From: Kryptolebias marmoratus
Taxonomy: Eukaryota > Chordata > Actinopteri > Cyprinodontiformes > Rivulidae
Reading direction: 5' to 3'
DNA length: 64,000 nt
NCBI RefSeq assembly: GCF_001649575.2
Contig: NC_051451.1
Coordinates: 24,141,605 to 24,205,604 of the forward strand
Both the position numbers and the translations under genes were made by a program. Positions within the stretch are counted from its first letter, which is position 1; each line of letters opens with the position of its first letter. Below, in pieces: positions 11,301 through 22,800 of the stretch. The notes under the pieces were generated by a model. That model saw only the letters and a program-made list of their open reading frames with translations, was not told the DNA's origin and did no database searches.

Positions 11301-14300
11301 TTTGCTGCAGTATCCCTGCAGGTAAAACTTACAAAGTTCCTTTTTCTTGTCAGGTATCACCAGTTCATGTTCAAATTTGCACTGCTCTCCCTGCGAGGAA
11401 ACAAAACAACATCTTTTCAGCTCGTGAGAGAAGCTAAAGTAGACACTTTAGGATCATTTATGCTGCTGTACCTTAATGCAGCGCCCCTCCAGGAAATACT
11501 TGCAGATGTATCTGCCATTGTGCTCCACTGTATGCTGGTTGATGAACTCCTTGCTCATTATTGGTCGTTTCTTCTGAAAGCCGGAGGAGATTTTTCCATC
11601 CTGTGACACAAAAGTTAACAACAAACTTCAATATTTATCAGTACAATCTAATCTAATTACTATAATGGTTGCTAGAGGTGTCCCCCAGTGTGAAAGACAA
11701 GAGCATCTGGGAAGTGCTGTATCCTGTAAAATAGAAAAAGCTAAAGTTTACTTGCCAAAAGTCTGGTTAAATTTACAGGGACATACTCACTTGTCCCATG
11801 TCTTCCCCTCCGAGGTCTCCTCCTCGACCGCGCCCACGTCCCACCCAGGGTTTGCCTTTAAGCTTCTTCATCTTGTTGAGCATCCCACGTCCTCTTCCTG
11901 GTCCGCTGCCTCGACCCCTTCCTCTCAGTCCAACTAAAAACAACAACAAAATAAGACTCTTTGATCACATTTAAGAAAGAAAACATATATATAATCCACA
12001 ATAAACCAACTTGAACTACAGAAAAAGTGTTTTTGTTTGAAAGTCAGTCATACACTGTTGTTGCTTCATCCCCCTCATGCTTCCTCGGCTCATCTGCTCT
12101 TTGGAGTGGCGTCCTTTCCCCTGACTTGTTGAGTCTTTTGATTGCTGATACTCAGACATGTCGTCTTCGTAATCGTCCTCCTCTTCGTCGTAGTTGTACT
12201 TGTCATCACTGTAGTCATCGCTGTATTTGTCAAAATCGCTGCTCTTCTGCGGTGACGACTTTCTGAAGCTGCCGTGGAGTTTCTTCGAGTGCTGCCAGCC
12301 AACCGGAGAGAGACAGAGAGAGAGAACGTTGTCCCGCGATAATTCTTACAGTTTTATGAAAGCAGCAGCAAAGGAAAACCCACCTGAGAGGACTGGACGT
12401 CAGCCTCACGACCGTATCCCTGACTCTTCCTGCTTTTGGGCCTTTCGGGTCGGTCGTAGTCAGAATCATAACTGTCAGAACTGGAGCTGCTGGAGGGGGA
12501 ATGATGCTGCGGAGGAATAAAATGAACCACAATAAAATTTTAAAAATCACTGACATAGTTCCAATTAACGTTGCACATCACGCGTCTCACCCTCTGTCGG
12601 TCTCGTCTCCGTCTTTTAGACCGTCTCTTCTCTTTGATCTTCTTGTATCTTTTCCTCGAGTGTCTGCGTGCCTTTTCCTCCTTCTCTTTGCTCTTGTCTT
12701 TTTCTTTCTCCTTCTCTTTCTCGTTGTCCTCCTTCACCTCGGCAGCCTCTTTGTTCTCCTCTTCGATTTCAATCCCCTCGTCGTCGATTTCTCCATCTTC
12801 CAGTTCGCCGTCCTCCCTGCAGGAAAGGAAAACAGTACATTCAGTAAGGAAAGTGGCCGAAAGCCACCGGCTTACTTTCACTTTTAGTTCGGCATCTTTG
12901 GAAAAACAATAAATGAGAGAATCCCCTGGCTGCCACAGTAAAGAGAATTGATCAAACAAACAAAAAAATTACTATAACCCAGTCAATTTTACAAAAGCTG
13001 AGCTAAAACAGCACCAACAGATCTTATGAAGTCTTGCATTATTGCGTGAGATCACACATATCATTTACAAAGTTTGACCAAAACAGCTTTAACTCCAAAC
13101 CTTCTCATGATAAGACAATCTTAGTTTCACACTCTGCTCTTAAAGGCGCACCTACGAGGAATAAACCTCTCATTGTCTTTAACACACATTTAAAATAACT
13201 AAACATTTTCTCAACTTTCAACTCACTTTAAACCTTTAATTGTACTAAAGGAGGCAAGGAGTGGACCATACAGGTTGTGAAGAAGTATTTCCCTCTCTGT
13301 ACAATAACCAGTGCATCGCTATCTTATAAGCACTGGAATAAATTCAGCTAATTAAAAAACCTGTTATTTACAAGCCAAATTTTGTCTATATTAAAAAACA
13401 GATTTATTTTTTAAATTATGCATGACCTGGCTATGATACAAAAAATATAATAAGAAAATAAGAAGGTAAATGATCAACACTGCCTAAGTACTTTAAGGAA
13501 ACATTTTTTAAAGGGGTATATGTGAAACAGACTCATATCAACATATGACAACACATGTCAGCTGCCTTCAAAATAAACACCAAGTGATGTCAAGGTGACA
13601 TCTCTTTAACTACAAAATTGGATAAAACCTTTTTAAACTATTATTACAGCAGCAGAGACATGAAGATTTAGAAAATAAGGTATGTTATTTAAAAGAAATG
13701 GCCCCAAATAAGCAAGATCTTTTCTGTATGTACAGAAAAAGAGTTTTCTGGTAATACCAACACGAGTAAATAACGCTACAAGGTGGAACAAATCCATCGC
13801 CTAGCGTCAAACTCCAGCCCTCGGGGGGCCACTGTCCTGAAAGCTTTACGGTATTTTCTGCACTGTAGGGCGCACTGTCAATGAATGGTCCATTTTCAAA
13901 CTTTTGTCATATAGAAGGCACTTCGGATTATAAGGCGCATTGTCGTTTTTTGAGAAAATTGAAGGCTTTTAAGTGTGCCTTATAGTCCGGAAAATACGGT
14001 AGTTGTTTCCTGCCCCAACACACGCGATTCAAATTATTTAATTATCTCCTCCCCAAAGCATCAAGTTCTCCAGATGCACATCCACAAGTCATCCATTTAA
14101 ATCAGGTGTTTTAAAGCAAGAACACGTCTAAAACATGCAGGAGAGCGGCCCCCGAAGAGCGGAGTTTGACACCTGTCAGATGATATAAACCACTTTCAGT
14201 TGTCAAAGAACTGCAGGTGATAGCTAACCCATATTTTAAAAAAAAAACAACAAAAAAACCAGCATGCATTTGCATAATATGACCCGGAACTATCAGGCCT

Positions 14301-14840
14301 CGTCGCCACAACCAAATCCTGCCTCTAAGTCATTAGAAAAGCCTGCTGTAAGAGACAAATCACAAGGACACAGGCCTAGACCTTGAAGGAAACCATCTCA
14401 ACCCTGAGTGAACTATCTGAGCAGTACTGCCAGGTGCCCGGTAGGGGGCGTCAGGCAGAAAGATGGGCGTGACGTTTACATCATTTGCATGGTATCCTGC
14501 AGAAAGAGGGGGGGAAGCCAAGCTATGAATCCCACAACAACAGAACGATGTCTGCTACCTTGCATGGAAATGATTATGAGTCTGATCGGCACGGTGATGT
14601 GAAATCTAGCCTGTCCGAACAGAGATATTCATATGCACCAAAAAAAAGGCATGCAAAAAGTAATTTTTAGGAGGGGGAGGAAACCTAAGAAATGTCTGCA
14701 ATTCATGGAAAAAAAATAAAAAAGAGAGAAAACAGTTAACACAAAGCACCCACGGCACTGAAACGCACAGATGAGCGTATTAAGAATTGCACAAGAATGT
14801 TACTCGACCTTTCATCCCCTGCAAGCTCAGAGTCTGTCAT
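8394..14840 (-). CDS. zc3h6: Zinc finger CCCH domain-containing protein 6
   Basis: Twelve coding exons, 5' to 3': 14809-14840, 12591-12816, 12384-12506, 12054-12291, 11791-11933, 11472-11600, 11276-11390, 11055-11164, 10767-10984, 10309-10685, 10049-10234, 8394-9898. Frame holds throughout, giving 1133 aa. The start [11 protein letters not shown] followed by [12 protein letters not shown] matches the human ZC3H6 N-terminus. Then come a Lys/Arg/Glu-rich stretch, an acidic Tyr/Asp region and an RG-rich segment. Three CCCH fingers have ligands C287/C295/C301/H305, C317/C325/C331/H335 and C340/C349/C355/H359. A polyQ run, the [10 protein letters not shown] motif, twelve DPR motifs in the last exon and the end [10 protein letters not shown] follow. 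ZC3H4/ZC3H6 proteins are nuclear and RNA-associated; the exact role of ZC3H6 is poorly known. ZC3H4 is the main alternative, but the [10 protein letters not shown] segment and the neighbour fbln7 favour ZC3H6. The intron between exons 7 and 8 is AT-AC. Confidence 0.93.
10110..10128 (-). repeat. CAG/CTG trinucleotide run encoding polyQ in zc3h6
   Basis: Tandem CTG on the + strand, read as CAG on the coding strand, encodes about six Gln in exon 11 of zc3h6. Such runs can vary in length. Confidence 0.8.
11165..11275 (-). other. U12-type AT-AC intron in zc3h6
   Basis: On the - strand the intron begins ATATCCTT and ends in AC. A perfect U12 branch site TTCCTTAAC lies about 12 nt before the 3' end (11185-11177). 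Splicing ATGCACA to ATGAGTACC gives M-H-N-E-Y-P, the conserved join between CCCH fingers 2 and 3. No GT-AG alternative preserves the protein. Confidence 0.92.
12960..13140 (+). repeat. Palindrome-ended dispersed repeat, internal fragment
   Basis: Matches the 3' half of the family (CAGTCAATTTTACAAAAGCTGAGC, shown here only in part; GTTTGACCAAAACAGCTTTA) but lacks the palindrome. In zc3h6 intron 1. Confidence 0.55.
13803..14182. mobile_element. hAT-like MITE interrupted by a second MITE
   Basis: The left end reads TCAAACTCCAGCCCTCGG. The right end, reverse complemented, reads TCAAACTCCGCTCTTCGG, so the terminal inverted repeats match well. This is the fish-type non-autonomous element whose ends read GTTTGACACC. 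It is split near its left end by the element at 13847-14001. Confidence 0.8.
13847..14001. mobile_element. Small Tc1/mariner-like MITE nested in another MITE
   Basis: The ends are TACGGTATTTTCTGCACT on the left and, reverse complemented, TACCGTATTTTCCGGACT on the right. TA at both borders fits a TA target duplication. The body has the GGCGCA / TAAGGCGCA pattern of a widespread vertebrate MITE. Confidence 0.85.
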
Positions 14841-15655
14841 GTTTTTGTCAAGAACAGGGGCTGGGGGACTGGAAACAAGGCTCACAGAAGCCATTGGAAA
14901 CACGGAACTGCCTCCCTTCTCCCCGGTACAAGAGTGAATTAACACAAGTCACTCAAGGAGACGTTGGTTTGTGAGAGATGCTGGAAGATTTCAGACTGGA
15001 AAAGACTCACGGTGTTACATGTCTCGACAGAGACAGTAAACAGACACTCTCCTCTTTCATATCAATGACGTTTTAACCCTGTGAGCACAGCTCGACACCC
15101 CGCTTTGCTAATGTCCCGTCGGTTGACAGCTGCCATGGTGAGACAGAGGAGACGGAGGGAGAAACAGACAGAAATGTAACCATATTCGTTGGTTTCAGCA
15201 TCTTCATAGGCTTTCTCAACGGGGACATCATCACAAAATGGCTTCTGAGTTATGCTGCTGTACATTCCTCGACTGTGTACGCGCCTCGTATTTATAGTCT
15301 TCTTTATGGATCTATCTAACCTAGGAACAACAAACCTCGTTTAGCGATTGGTCAAAAATTACACGAGTAACAAATGCCGCGATATCATTGGCTCATAGTG
15401 ATGTCAATCTACTTTAGCCTAAGCAAAGACGAAGCGCAAATAGTGCACTCAGCTTTTCGATACCGAGTGTTTACAATACTTTGCGCGTGTATTATTGTTT
15501 TAGTAATAGCTACTACTATGTAATGTTTTTGTAGAACACAACCATAGGTAGTTCAATGTATTCGGCGCTTTGTTAGCAACATCGTGTTAGCTAACGGTGA
15601 AAAACCAACAGCCTCGCGCACTCATATGCGTTTCACACAAAACTGTACAGATCAC

Positions 15656-15666
15656 GCGCCTGCGCA
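15656..15666. promoter_or_regulatory. Possible NRF1 site
   Basis: GCGCCTGCGCA fits the NRF1 consensus RCGCNTGCGY. It lies between the divergent genes zc3h6 and fbln7, in a locally CpG-containing stretch. This is a motif match only. Confidence 0.4.
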
Positions 15667-16564
15667 GTCCTGCTACAGACCAGCAGGTGTCACTACGTGA
15701 CCGCACATCAAGTTGGGTTGTATAGCAAGCAAACTTATCATATAATAGTTACACAAGCCCTCCAAAGATACGGATCTGAAATGCAACTATCTCTAGTCTT
15801 AATTAGTATTTAATCAATATTTCATATGTTTAGGACATATATAACTTTTGCATTTATTTTTATTGGGCTTTTTGTTACAGATCTCCACAAGTACACTCTT
15901 CCTGTCTAGAATGAATGATGTGTAACCGTATTCTTAGTAGAGGAGTTGCTAATTTCAAATTCATGTTTCATTTTAGATGCCTCTAATATAATTCTGAATA
16001 ACAAAATAATAATAATTTTAACTAGTAAAACTGGCATTAGAGATATCCAGTTTTACTATCATGACTGTAGTTCAAAAGCCGCTTCAGTCATCTTTAATTT
16101 GAATCATAAGAATGTAATCACAAGTATTTGCAAAGATATCTTCTAGATATATAGATTAATAATTTGAGATGCCATTTTAATTTAAAAAACAAAGTGAAAA
16201 GGAAATTATGACTAGTAAGGTCTTTGTAAATATGGAATAGAAAAGCCCAAAACACACAGAAGAGAAAAGTGACATTTGTGAGGTTTTTTTTCTTGAAATA
16301 TCATTTTTACGAGTAACAATGCTATTTTAAATATATCTGGTTTGATTTCTGCCCAGGAAGCTCATTTTGATCAGAAATGACGTGTAATAGTGTGAGTTGA
16401 ATAAATGTTACAACGGTCTGCCATACTTCGCCTGCTGAGCGTTTGTTGAAAATTCAAAGCGTACCAAATGTAAAAGCTATATTTTGTTGATGTGTTAAAG
16501 CTTTCAGGTTGTGTGAGAATTTAAATTTCAGCATCAGAATAATGTGGAAATTAAAAAATAAAAA

Positions 16565-16567
<3 letters not shown>

Positions 16568-16599
<32 letters not shown>
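16568..16599. repeat. GA dinucleotide microsatellite
   Basis: About 16 GA units lie roughly 240 bp upstream of the fbln7 start codon, in its 5' UTR or promoter. Confidence 0.95.
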
Positions 16600-16602
<3 letters not shown>

Positions 16603-16841
16603 CTTCTGTATCAGTGGGAGGGATTCCTGCAGGAAACCAAGCCAGCCTGCAGAGCTCCAACTTTCCAGGAGCGCAGAAAGAGGCTGGAGCGCATCTCTGC
16701 TTCGGACACCTGACGTCCACCGTCCTCAGACTCCACAAGAGCGGATTCGAAATCTTCACTTCAACAGACTCGGGGAAATAAATCTGTTCAGTATTTGAGC
16801 ATCTCAGCAGGGAGCAGGGTTCCTTCCTGGGCTTTTCAGAC

Positions 16842-19800
16842 ATGGATCTGAGTTTTCTGCGCAGGTGTCTGATCTTGTTGTGTTTGTCAGCTGCTCAGAG
16901 CGGTCACACCGCCGTTCAGGTAAGAGCAAGTCATACAAATTAAATAATAATAACAAAAAAATCTGAGTAAACAGACTCAGAGTGCATGTAACACATCTCA
17001 GAATCTGCTGTGAAAATATGACCCAGATAGAGTTTTATTTATTCAGTTCTTTGGCTAAAAAGTGACCAATTTCACTTGAGTTGTTTGACCTTTTTATCTC
17101 CTTTCACCTTCGACATGTCTATATATGTCTATATAGAAATATATATATATATAATCAGGGGCACCACCAAAAGGGGGGACATGTGGGGGCCATCCTCTTG
17201 AGTTTTTGTTTAGTTTGGATTTATTATTTTCCCTTGTTACTTTATTTAAGATTAGTAAAAGTTCATAAACTAAAAGAAAACATCATATTTTAACAATTGG
17301 TAGTCAAAACAGTAAAATTAAATGCTTCTATTTTTTAAAAACTAAATAAAAAACAAAACCCTAAAAGCTAGTATATGTGGATAAGGTCGATAGTTGAACA
17401 GAATAAATGTTTTGATGCTGATTTATGCTTCTTTATAAGTGACTTGAGCACAAACTGTTCTTTACTCAGTAATTTTTGTAGGAAAAACAAAAAGAATATA
17501 TATCAGAAGGTGATTCATTTACTCTCAGATCGCAGTATTTTGTCAAACAGCCTAAATGACAACAGCATTAACACATGAAATTCTGTTAAGGTCTTTGGTT
17601 TTGGTGTTTTACTCCAAAATTGTCAGTGAGCCCCATCTGCCCACCCTTTTTGAAAGCTTTCTGGTGGCGCCTCTGTTTCTGAATACATCTGCAGTTACAT
17701 ATTGTTTGAAATAAAATAATTACGATTAAAGAAAAGAACCATTACATCTGGATCTAAAGCCTGTCGTGTCACGTCAGCTGGTGGCGATTTGTCTTTGCCT
17801 TCAGCAGGTAAAATAAGCACATCCAGCCCTGCTGCTTCAGTTCAAATGTTCTGTAGCTAATTGTAATTGTACCGAGCCGTCCATTCGCCAGCGGAGGAAT
17901 TTAAGGTATGCTGTGCAGAGAAATTGCTCCAGTGAGCATGTGATTAATAAACTCTTCTGAAAGGATTGGAGGCTCTTTCTTTGAGGAACTCTGTAACAGT
18001 TTGGATCAGACATTTTTTTCCCTAAAGCAACTGCTTGTGAGACCCGTGCTATTTTGAGTCCACTCATTCAGGAGTGCCTTTCTTCAGCCATGCAAAAATA
18101 TACAGAGGAACAGCATTTTGGACTGAGGTTCCTCTGACATCTGCCAGACAGCTTTCGTCCAGCTGTGTCTACCACTGGAGTTGTGAGCGAGAGGAGGTGA
18201 GGAGAAAGAGATGCCTAGAGGGTGTCACAAAGACAAATAAAGGGAAACAGATCACAGTGAGGCTCTGTGTTGTCAAGTAGAGTAAAAACACTAATATGTC
18301 TTTCATGCAATAAAAAAACTCCATGTAACCATGACGACTTGTGTGCCCACCTATAACACAAATGACATCATTCTCCACAGCTGCGCAAAGCTGTGCCACC
18401 AATAAACTGAGGTGACCTCTTGTCCTGCGCTGGAACGTCGAAACTTTTTATTTTCTTAAGTGTTGACGCTGCTCAGAGTGCTCGTGCTTCCCTGACAGAC
18501 ATGCATGAACAAGCACCAGGTGGTCGGCCTGCTGCGTCAGATGGAGAAGATCCTGAAAGGCCAGGAGATCCGGTTTACGGAGGGCCTCCGGATCATGAAG
18601 TCAAAGCTGGCGTCACTGCAGAACTCTGTGTCCAAGTTACCTCAAGCTGACCAATCGGCAGGTGAGTAAGTTATCATCATCACCATCTTGGGTAAAATTA
18701 CTTCTGATCCAGATGTGTTAGACCAGTCAGAGTAAGAAAAGTTCAGTTTGATACAAACATCACAGTCAGTGAGCCTAAATGAGCTGCAGAAATGCTATTT
18801 GTAAAAATGCTGAATGCAGAATAAGTGATAACGAAACTGATAAAGTTTTAACAAACTGAACCAAAGATAAAACCAGCAAAACAATACCTAACAGCTAAAT
18901 TTGGCAAAACCATACTTGTACTTAAAAGCTACATGTAAAACCATAATTAAAAGCTAAAATTAGGAGGAAAAAGCAACTAAAAGTTAAAATAACAAAAACA
19001 TAACTAAAAGCTACAACTAGCAAGACAGTAGCTTAAAGTAAAATTTAGCGTACAGGAGCTAAAAGAAACATACAAAAAACAAAAACATATGCTGAAGAAG
19101 ACTTTAGAGAATATTTTAAAATATATAAAACTGACAGGACCTTAAAGTATTTCATTGGGAGAAAATATTTTAAAATAGTTACATAAATCAAAAAGTATAA
19201 AAAGTATAAATAATAAAAGTCATGGCAGGCTATTACCGATTGAGCCAGACGTTCTGATATTTGAGTGGGTAAAATAGCACAAAAACAGAAAAACATACAA
19301 AAGAAACTATAAACAGGAAAACATGCTGAGTCAGCATTCAGACTGTCATAGAATGACACATCGAAAATAAACCAGAGGTTTCTGAATGAAACCAGACTTT
19401 TATTCTCAAGGATCATCATCTTATTATTACCTGCCACCATGAAAAGCAGGCAATAATGTAATTATCTGTGTGTGTATCTGTTAGCAAAATATCTCATAAA
19501 CCTGAGCATGAAACGCAGTCAAGTGAACAAAAACAAACCTGAATATTCCAAAGTATCAAGTTTAATATTTTTGACAAACTGACTTGTTCAGTTTTGATCT
19601 CCAAACACGTTTTTTTAGTTTTTTTTCTTCCTGAGTGACAGCAGAAATTCAGACACGTTTGTGTTCTGGCAGAACCGAGTCATCCGGGCCTCTCTCGGTT
19701 ACAGCGCCGGTACTTTACAGGGGAAGTGGATTTGTGGAATTGTGTTGCTTGGCACCAAAACACTGAGATGAATTTGTGACGGACCCTTCAGCTCATAACT

Positions 19801-22800
19801 CAGCGGAGAATGTTATGCGGGACAGGAAGAGGTTCATATTTGACATTTACAGCAATAAAAACCTCAGGAAAACAGAAAGAGGAAAAGAGAAACAGTCAAA
19901 CAACCTGCTCAGATCTGAAAAAAACAAGAATACTTCCAGAAAAATGACTGTTTTTCTTTTTTTTATTGAATTCAGACTTTAAATTATAGTTTTTTACTAA
20001 GCTGAGATTAACTGAACCATTGCTAAAATTGAAAAGTAGCAAAACAGTAGCTAAAACCTACTGACTTGTGTTCCTGTGCCATTTTAATGCAACTATATTA
20101 TAGAGGAATATATTTGAATTTATTTTTTATATCTGTGACAACTTTGAGACATCGTTATAAAAGCAATTATTATACACTTTTGTTTATATTACTTGTTACT
20201 CAGTACTTGTGTTGTATTGACACAAATATTTACCTAAAGTACATGTGTACTTGTTGTGTGCCTGTGGATAAAATTGACAGTTGTCCTAAAAACATAAACT
20301 GGACGTGATTAATGTTTGGCTGTGTCTGAATGACCAAAAAGGACCTGAAATTTACTTAAAACAGAAAGAATAGGAAGCATTTTATTGCAACGCTTCAAGC
20401 TGGAGGAAGCAGATGTGTTATGAAGCCAAAGATCTTATCTTGTAACTTTGTTATGTGATGTAATTATTAGTAATTTTTGACTGTTGGAGCAGAGCTGACC
20501 CAGAACCCTGGCTGGTCCTGACTGTAAATGAGGCGTTTGGACCCTCGTTTCTCATGAAAGGCTCTGAGCTGCCCAGGGACACGTGCATCTCCCCGGGCAA
20601 AGAATACCAGAGGATGTTCGAAGGGCTTTTCTCACGTGACCGACCCTTCCTGTCGTGCTCTCTCCTTCTTTCTTTCTGCAGCTCCCACCGCCTGCCCCTC
20701 CCTGGAAGCCCCCACTCATGGAACAAAGTTCGGCTCAAAGTATTTTGTTGGACACGAGGTTCATTTCACCTGCGCCCAGGGGTACCAGCTGGTTGGTTCT
20801 GCCACGCGAGCCTGCAGGGACAATGGCACCTGGACGGGCGCCGGCGCGGTTTGTAAAGGTGAGCTGCAGCGTGCAGAAAATGTCACAACAACGGATGTAA
20901 TAATCCACAATAAAGCCTCCAGGAGGGGAAACTGCCAAATGTTGGACTGAAGCATGTTTTCAATTGGAAGTTTTAACCTCTGTCATTTTTATGCACTCAA
21001 AAGAACATTCGCAGTTGATTTTACGGGATTTGGCGTGGCGTTTTATTACTCAAATACTTGATCATTCATTCCTTAGCTAAATTCCTCGTGCCCATGTAAG
21101 GTTTCTGAGCCTCTCCGGTGCCTTGACGACAAACTGAATGAGAGTTCAGCTCAAAAACCCAAACAGCTCCTCACAAGTCCACAGACAAGAGGCAGAAAGA
21201 AAAGCCTTTCTTCGAAGGTCCTGCAGGTCCTCGGCGCTCTCAATGAAACACTTGTCAAATCTGGCATTAAATGTCTGCGACACAGAAGAAAAAACCCCAC
21301 CTGTACTGCATTCCACCGTGGGGTACCTTCCCCTCCAGGTTTATGGTCTTCATTACCAGCAGTGGCTGGGCTACTGTAAGATTACCCCTCCCTGCTGCTC
21401 ATGTTTCTCAGCTTCTCTGCTCCGTAGATGGGGTTACAGCCAGCTATTATACCCAGACTTTGCTCTGATAGCACAGAAGTATGCTAAGCATGCTTCTGGT
21501 ATTCATATCAGCCTGAAGGTCTCCTCAAGACATTCCAAGTCACACACTCCGTTTATTGTCATCACTGTTTAAAATAACACGCCTTATTATCACCCGCCGC
21601 TGAAAGGCAAAGCTGGAGCGATAGTGTTTCAATCAAATTCAAGATGCCTGCCACAGCCAACTGACCTTGAGAAACAGAAATCTCAGTCAGGGTTACAGAG
21701 ATTAACCTAAGATTTGGTGCAGTAGTCGCTGAGACTGATCCACAACACATATAATGAGCACAAACAGGTTGCACAAGATGGATGGTTTAAAATTTCACTC
21801 TTAACTATTTGGAGTCAACTTCATCTGTGTGTCAGCAAAATATCTCATAAACCAGCATTCAAAGTTTTAGGAAATAACCAGTGAATGTACTTCTATAATT
21901 GATTAACTAGTAGAACCAACCCAATTCAAGATGGCCACTATAACAAACTAACCTTAGAAAACAAAAAAAATGGCTACAGCTCAGTCAGTTGTACAGATAC
22001 TGAGCTAAAACTTGGTGTGGTAGTAGCTGAGATTCATTCACAACACGTTATCTGAGCATCGCGTCTTGCATTATTGCACAAGATTGCACACAATGTTAAA
22101 TAAACTGTTATTTCCCAACTCCAGCACAAAAAGCAACGAGCGAAATGCGTTCCTTCAAGGAATGCTAGGTCTTTAATCACTGTTTATGAATTTCAGGAAC
22201 AGATCTCCATTTACTAAATGTCCAAAAATGGTATTAAACAGGGCAAGAAACCCTAAAACCAAGGAGAGTTTAAAAATATCCAGAACCTCTTTATGTCATT
22301 GCCCAGTTGTAGCCCCTTCAAGAAGCCAAATAAAAATTAAAGGAACAGGTTTTTTTTATAGATATCAAAGCGCAGCTGCTGCTTTGTAATTTTGTACATC
22401 TGCTCAGATCTCAGAGCCAACAACCGAAACAACAAATTACAAAACACACTGCGCTCTTTGACTTGTATTACATCCCATTTTGTGTGTTATATTTATTGTT
22501 TAATAATAAAATTACATTTTCTTTCCTCAAATAACCCTAACCCTAGGCAAAAGATTCTTGCGTCATGAAATATGTCTCTATGTGACTGACCAAACATGCA
22601 ATAAAATAAAAAGTTTGTGCTGTTTAAAACTAAATTTACAAGAAACATGGAAAAAAACTTGATTGTTTATTAATACACTGACTGTCATAAATATAGTTCT
22701 GTTTTTCAACTGCAGATGTGAGTGAGTGTGCAAGCAGTCCCTGCCAAAACGGAGGAACCTGCGTCCAAGGCGTCAACCAGTACAGATGCACCTGCCCCCA

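Larger units (their letters stand above)
12817..14808 (-). other. zc3h6 intron 1
   Basis: The intron runs between the 32-nt first coding exon and exon 2. It contains a fragment of the palindrome-ended dispersed repeat (about 12960-13140) and a nested MITE (13803-14182). No other gene is seen in it. Confidence 0.8.
14841..16841. other. Divergent promoter region between zc3h6 and fbln7
   Basis: zc3h6 reads left and fbln7 reads right. The stretch must hold the 5' UTR and promoter of both. ATTGG (CCAAT on the - strand) occurs near 15343 and 15385, which suits a zc3h6 promoter. No coding exon was supported here. Confidence 0.55.

Noticed and set aside
12501..12912. + strand frames rich in Ser/Phe/Leu
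   Set aside because: Antisense of the Lys/Glu-rich zc3h6 exon 2.
15165..15270. Possible first coding exon of zc3h6 on the - strand starting MYSSITQKPF
   Set aside because: Its phase does not join to exon 2, whereas the exon at 14809-14840 gives [19 protein letters not shown], the family start.
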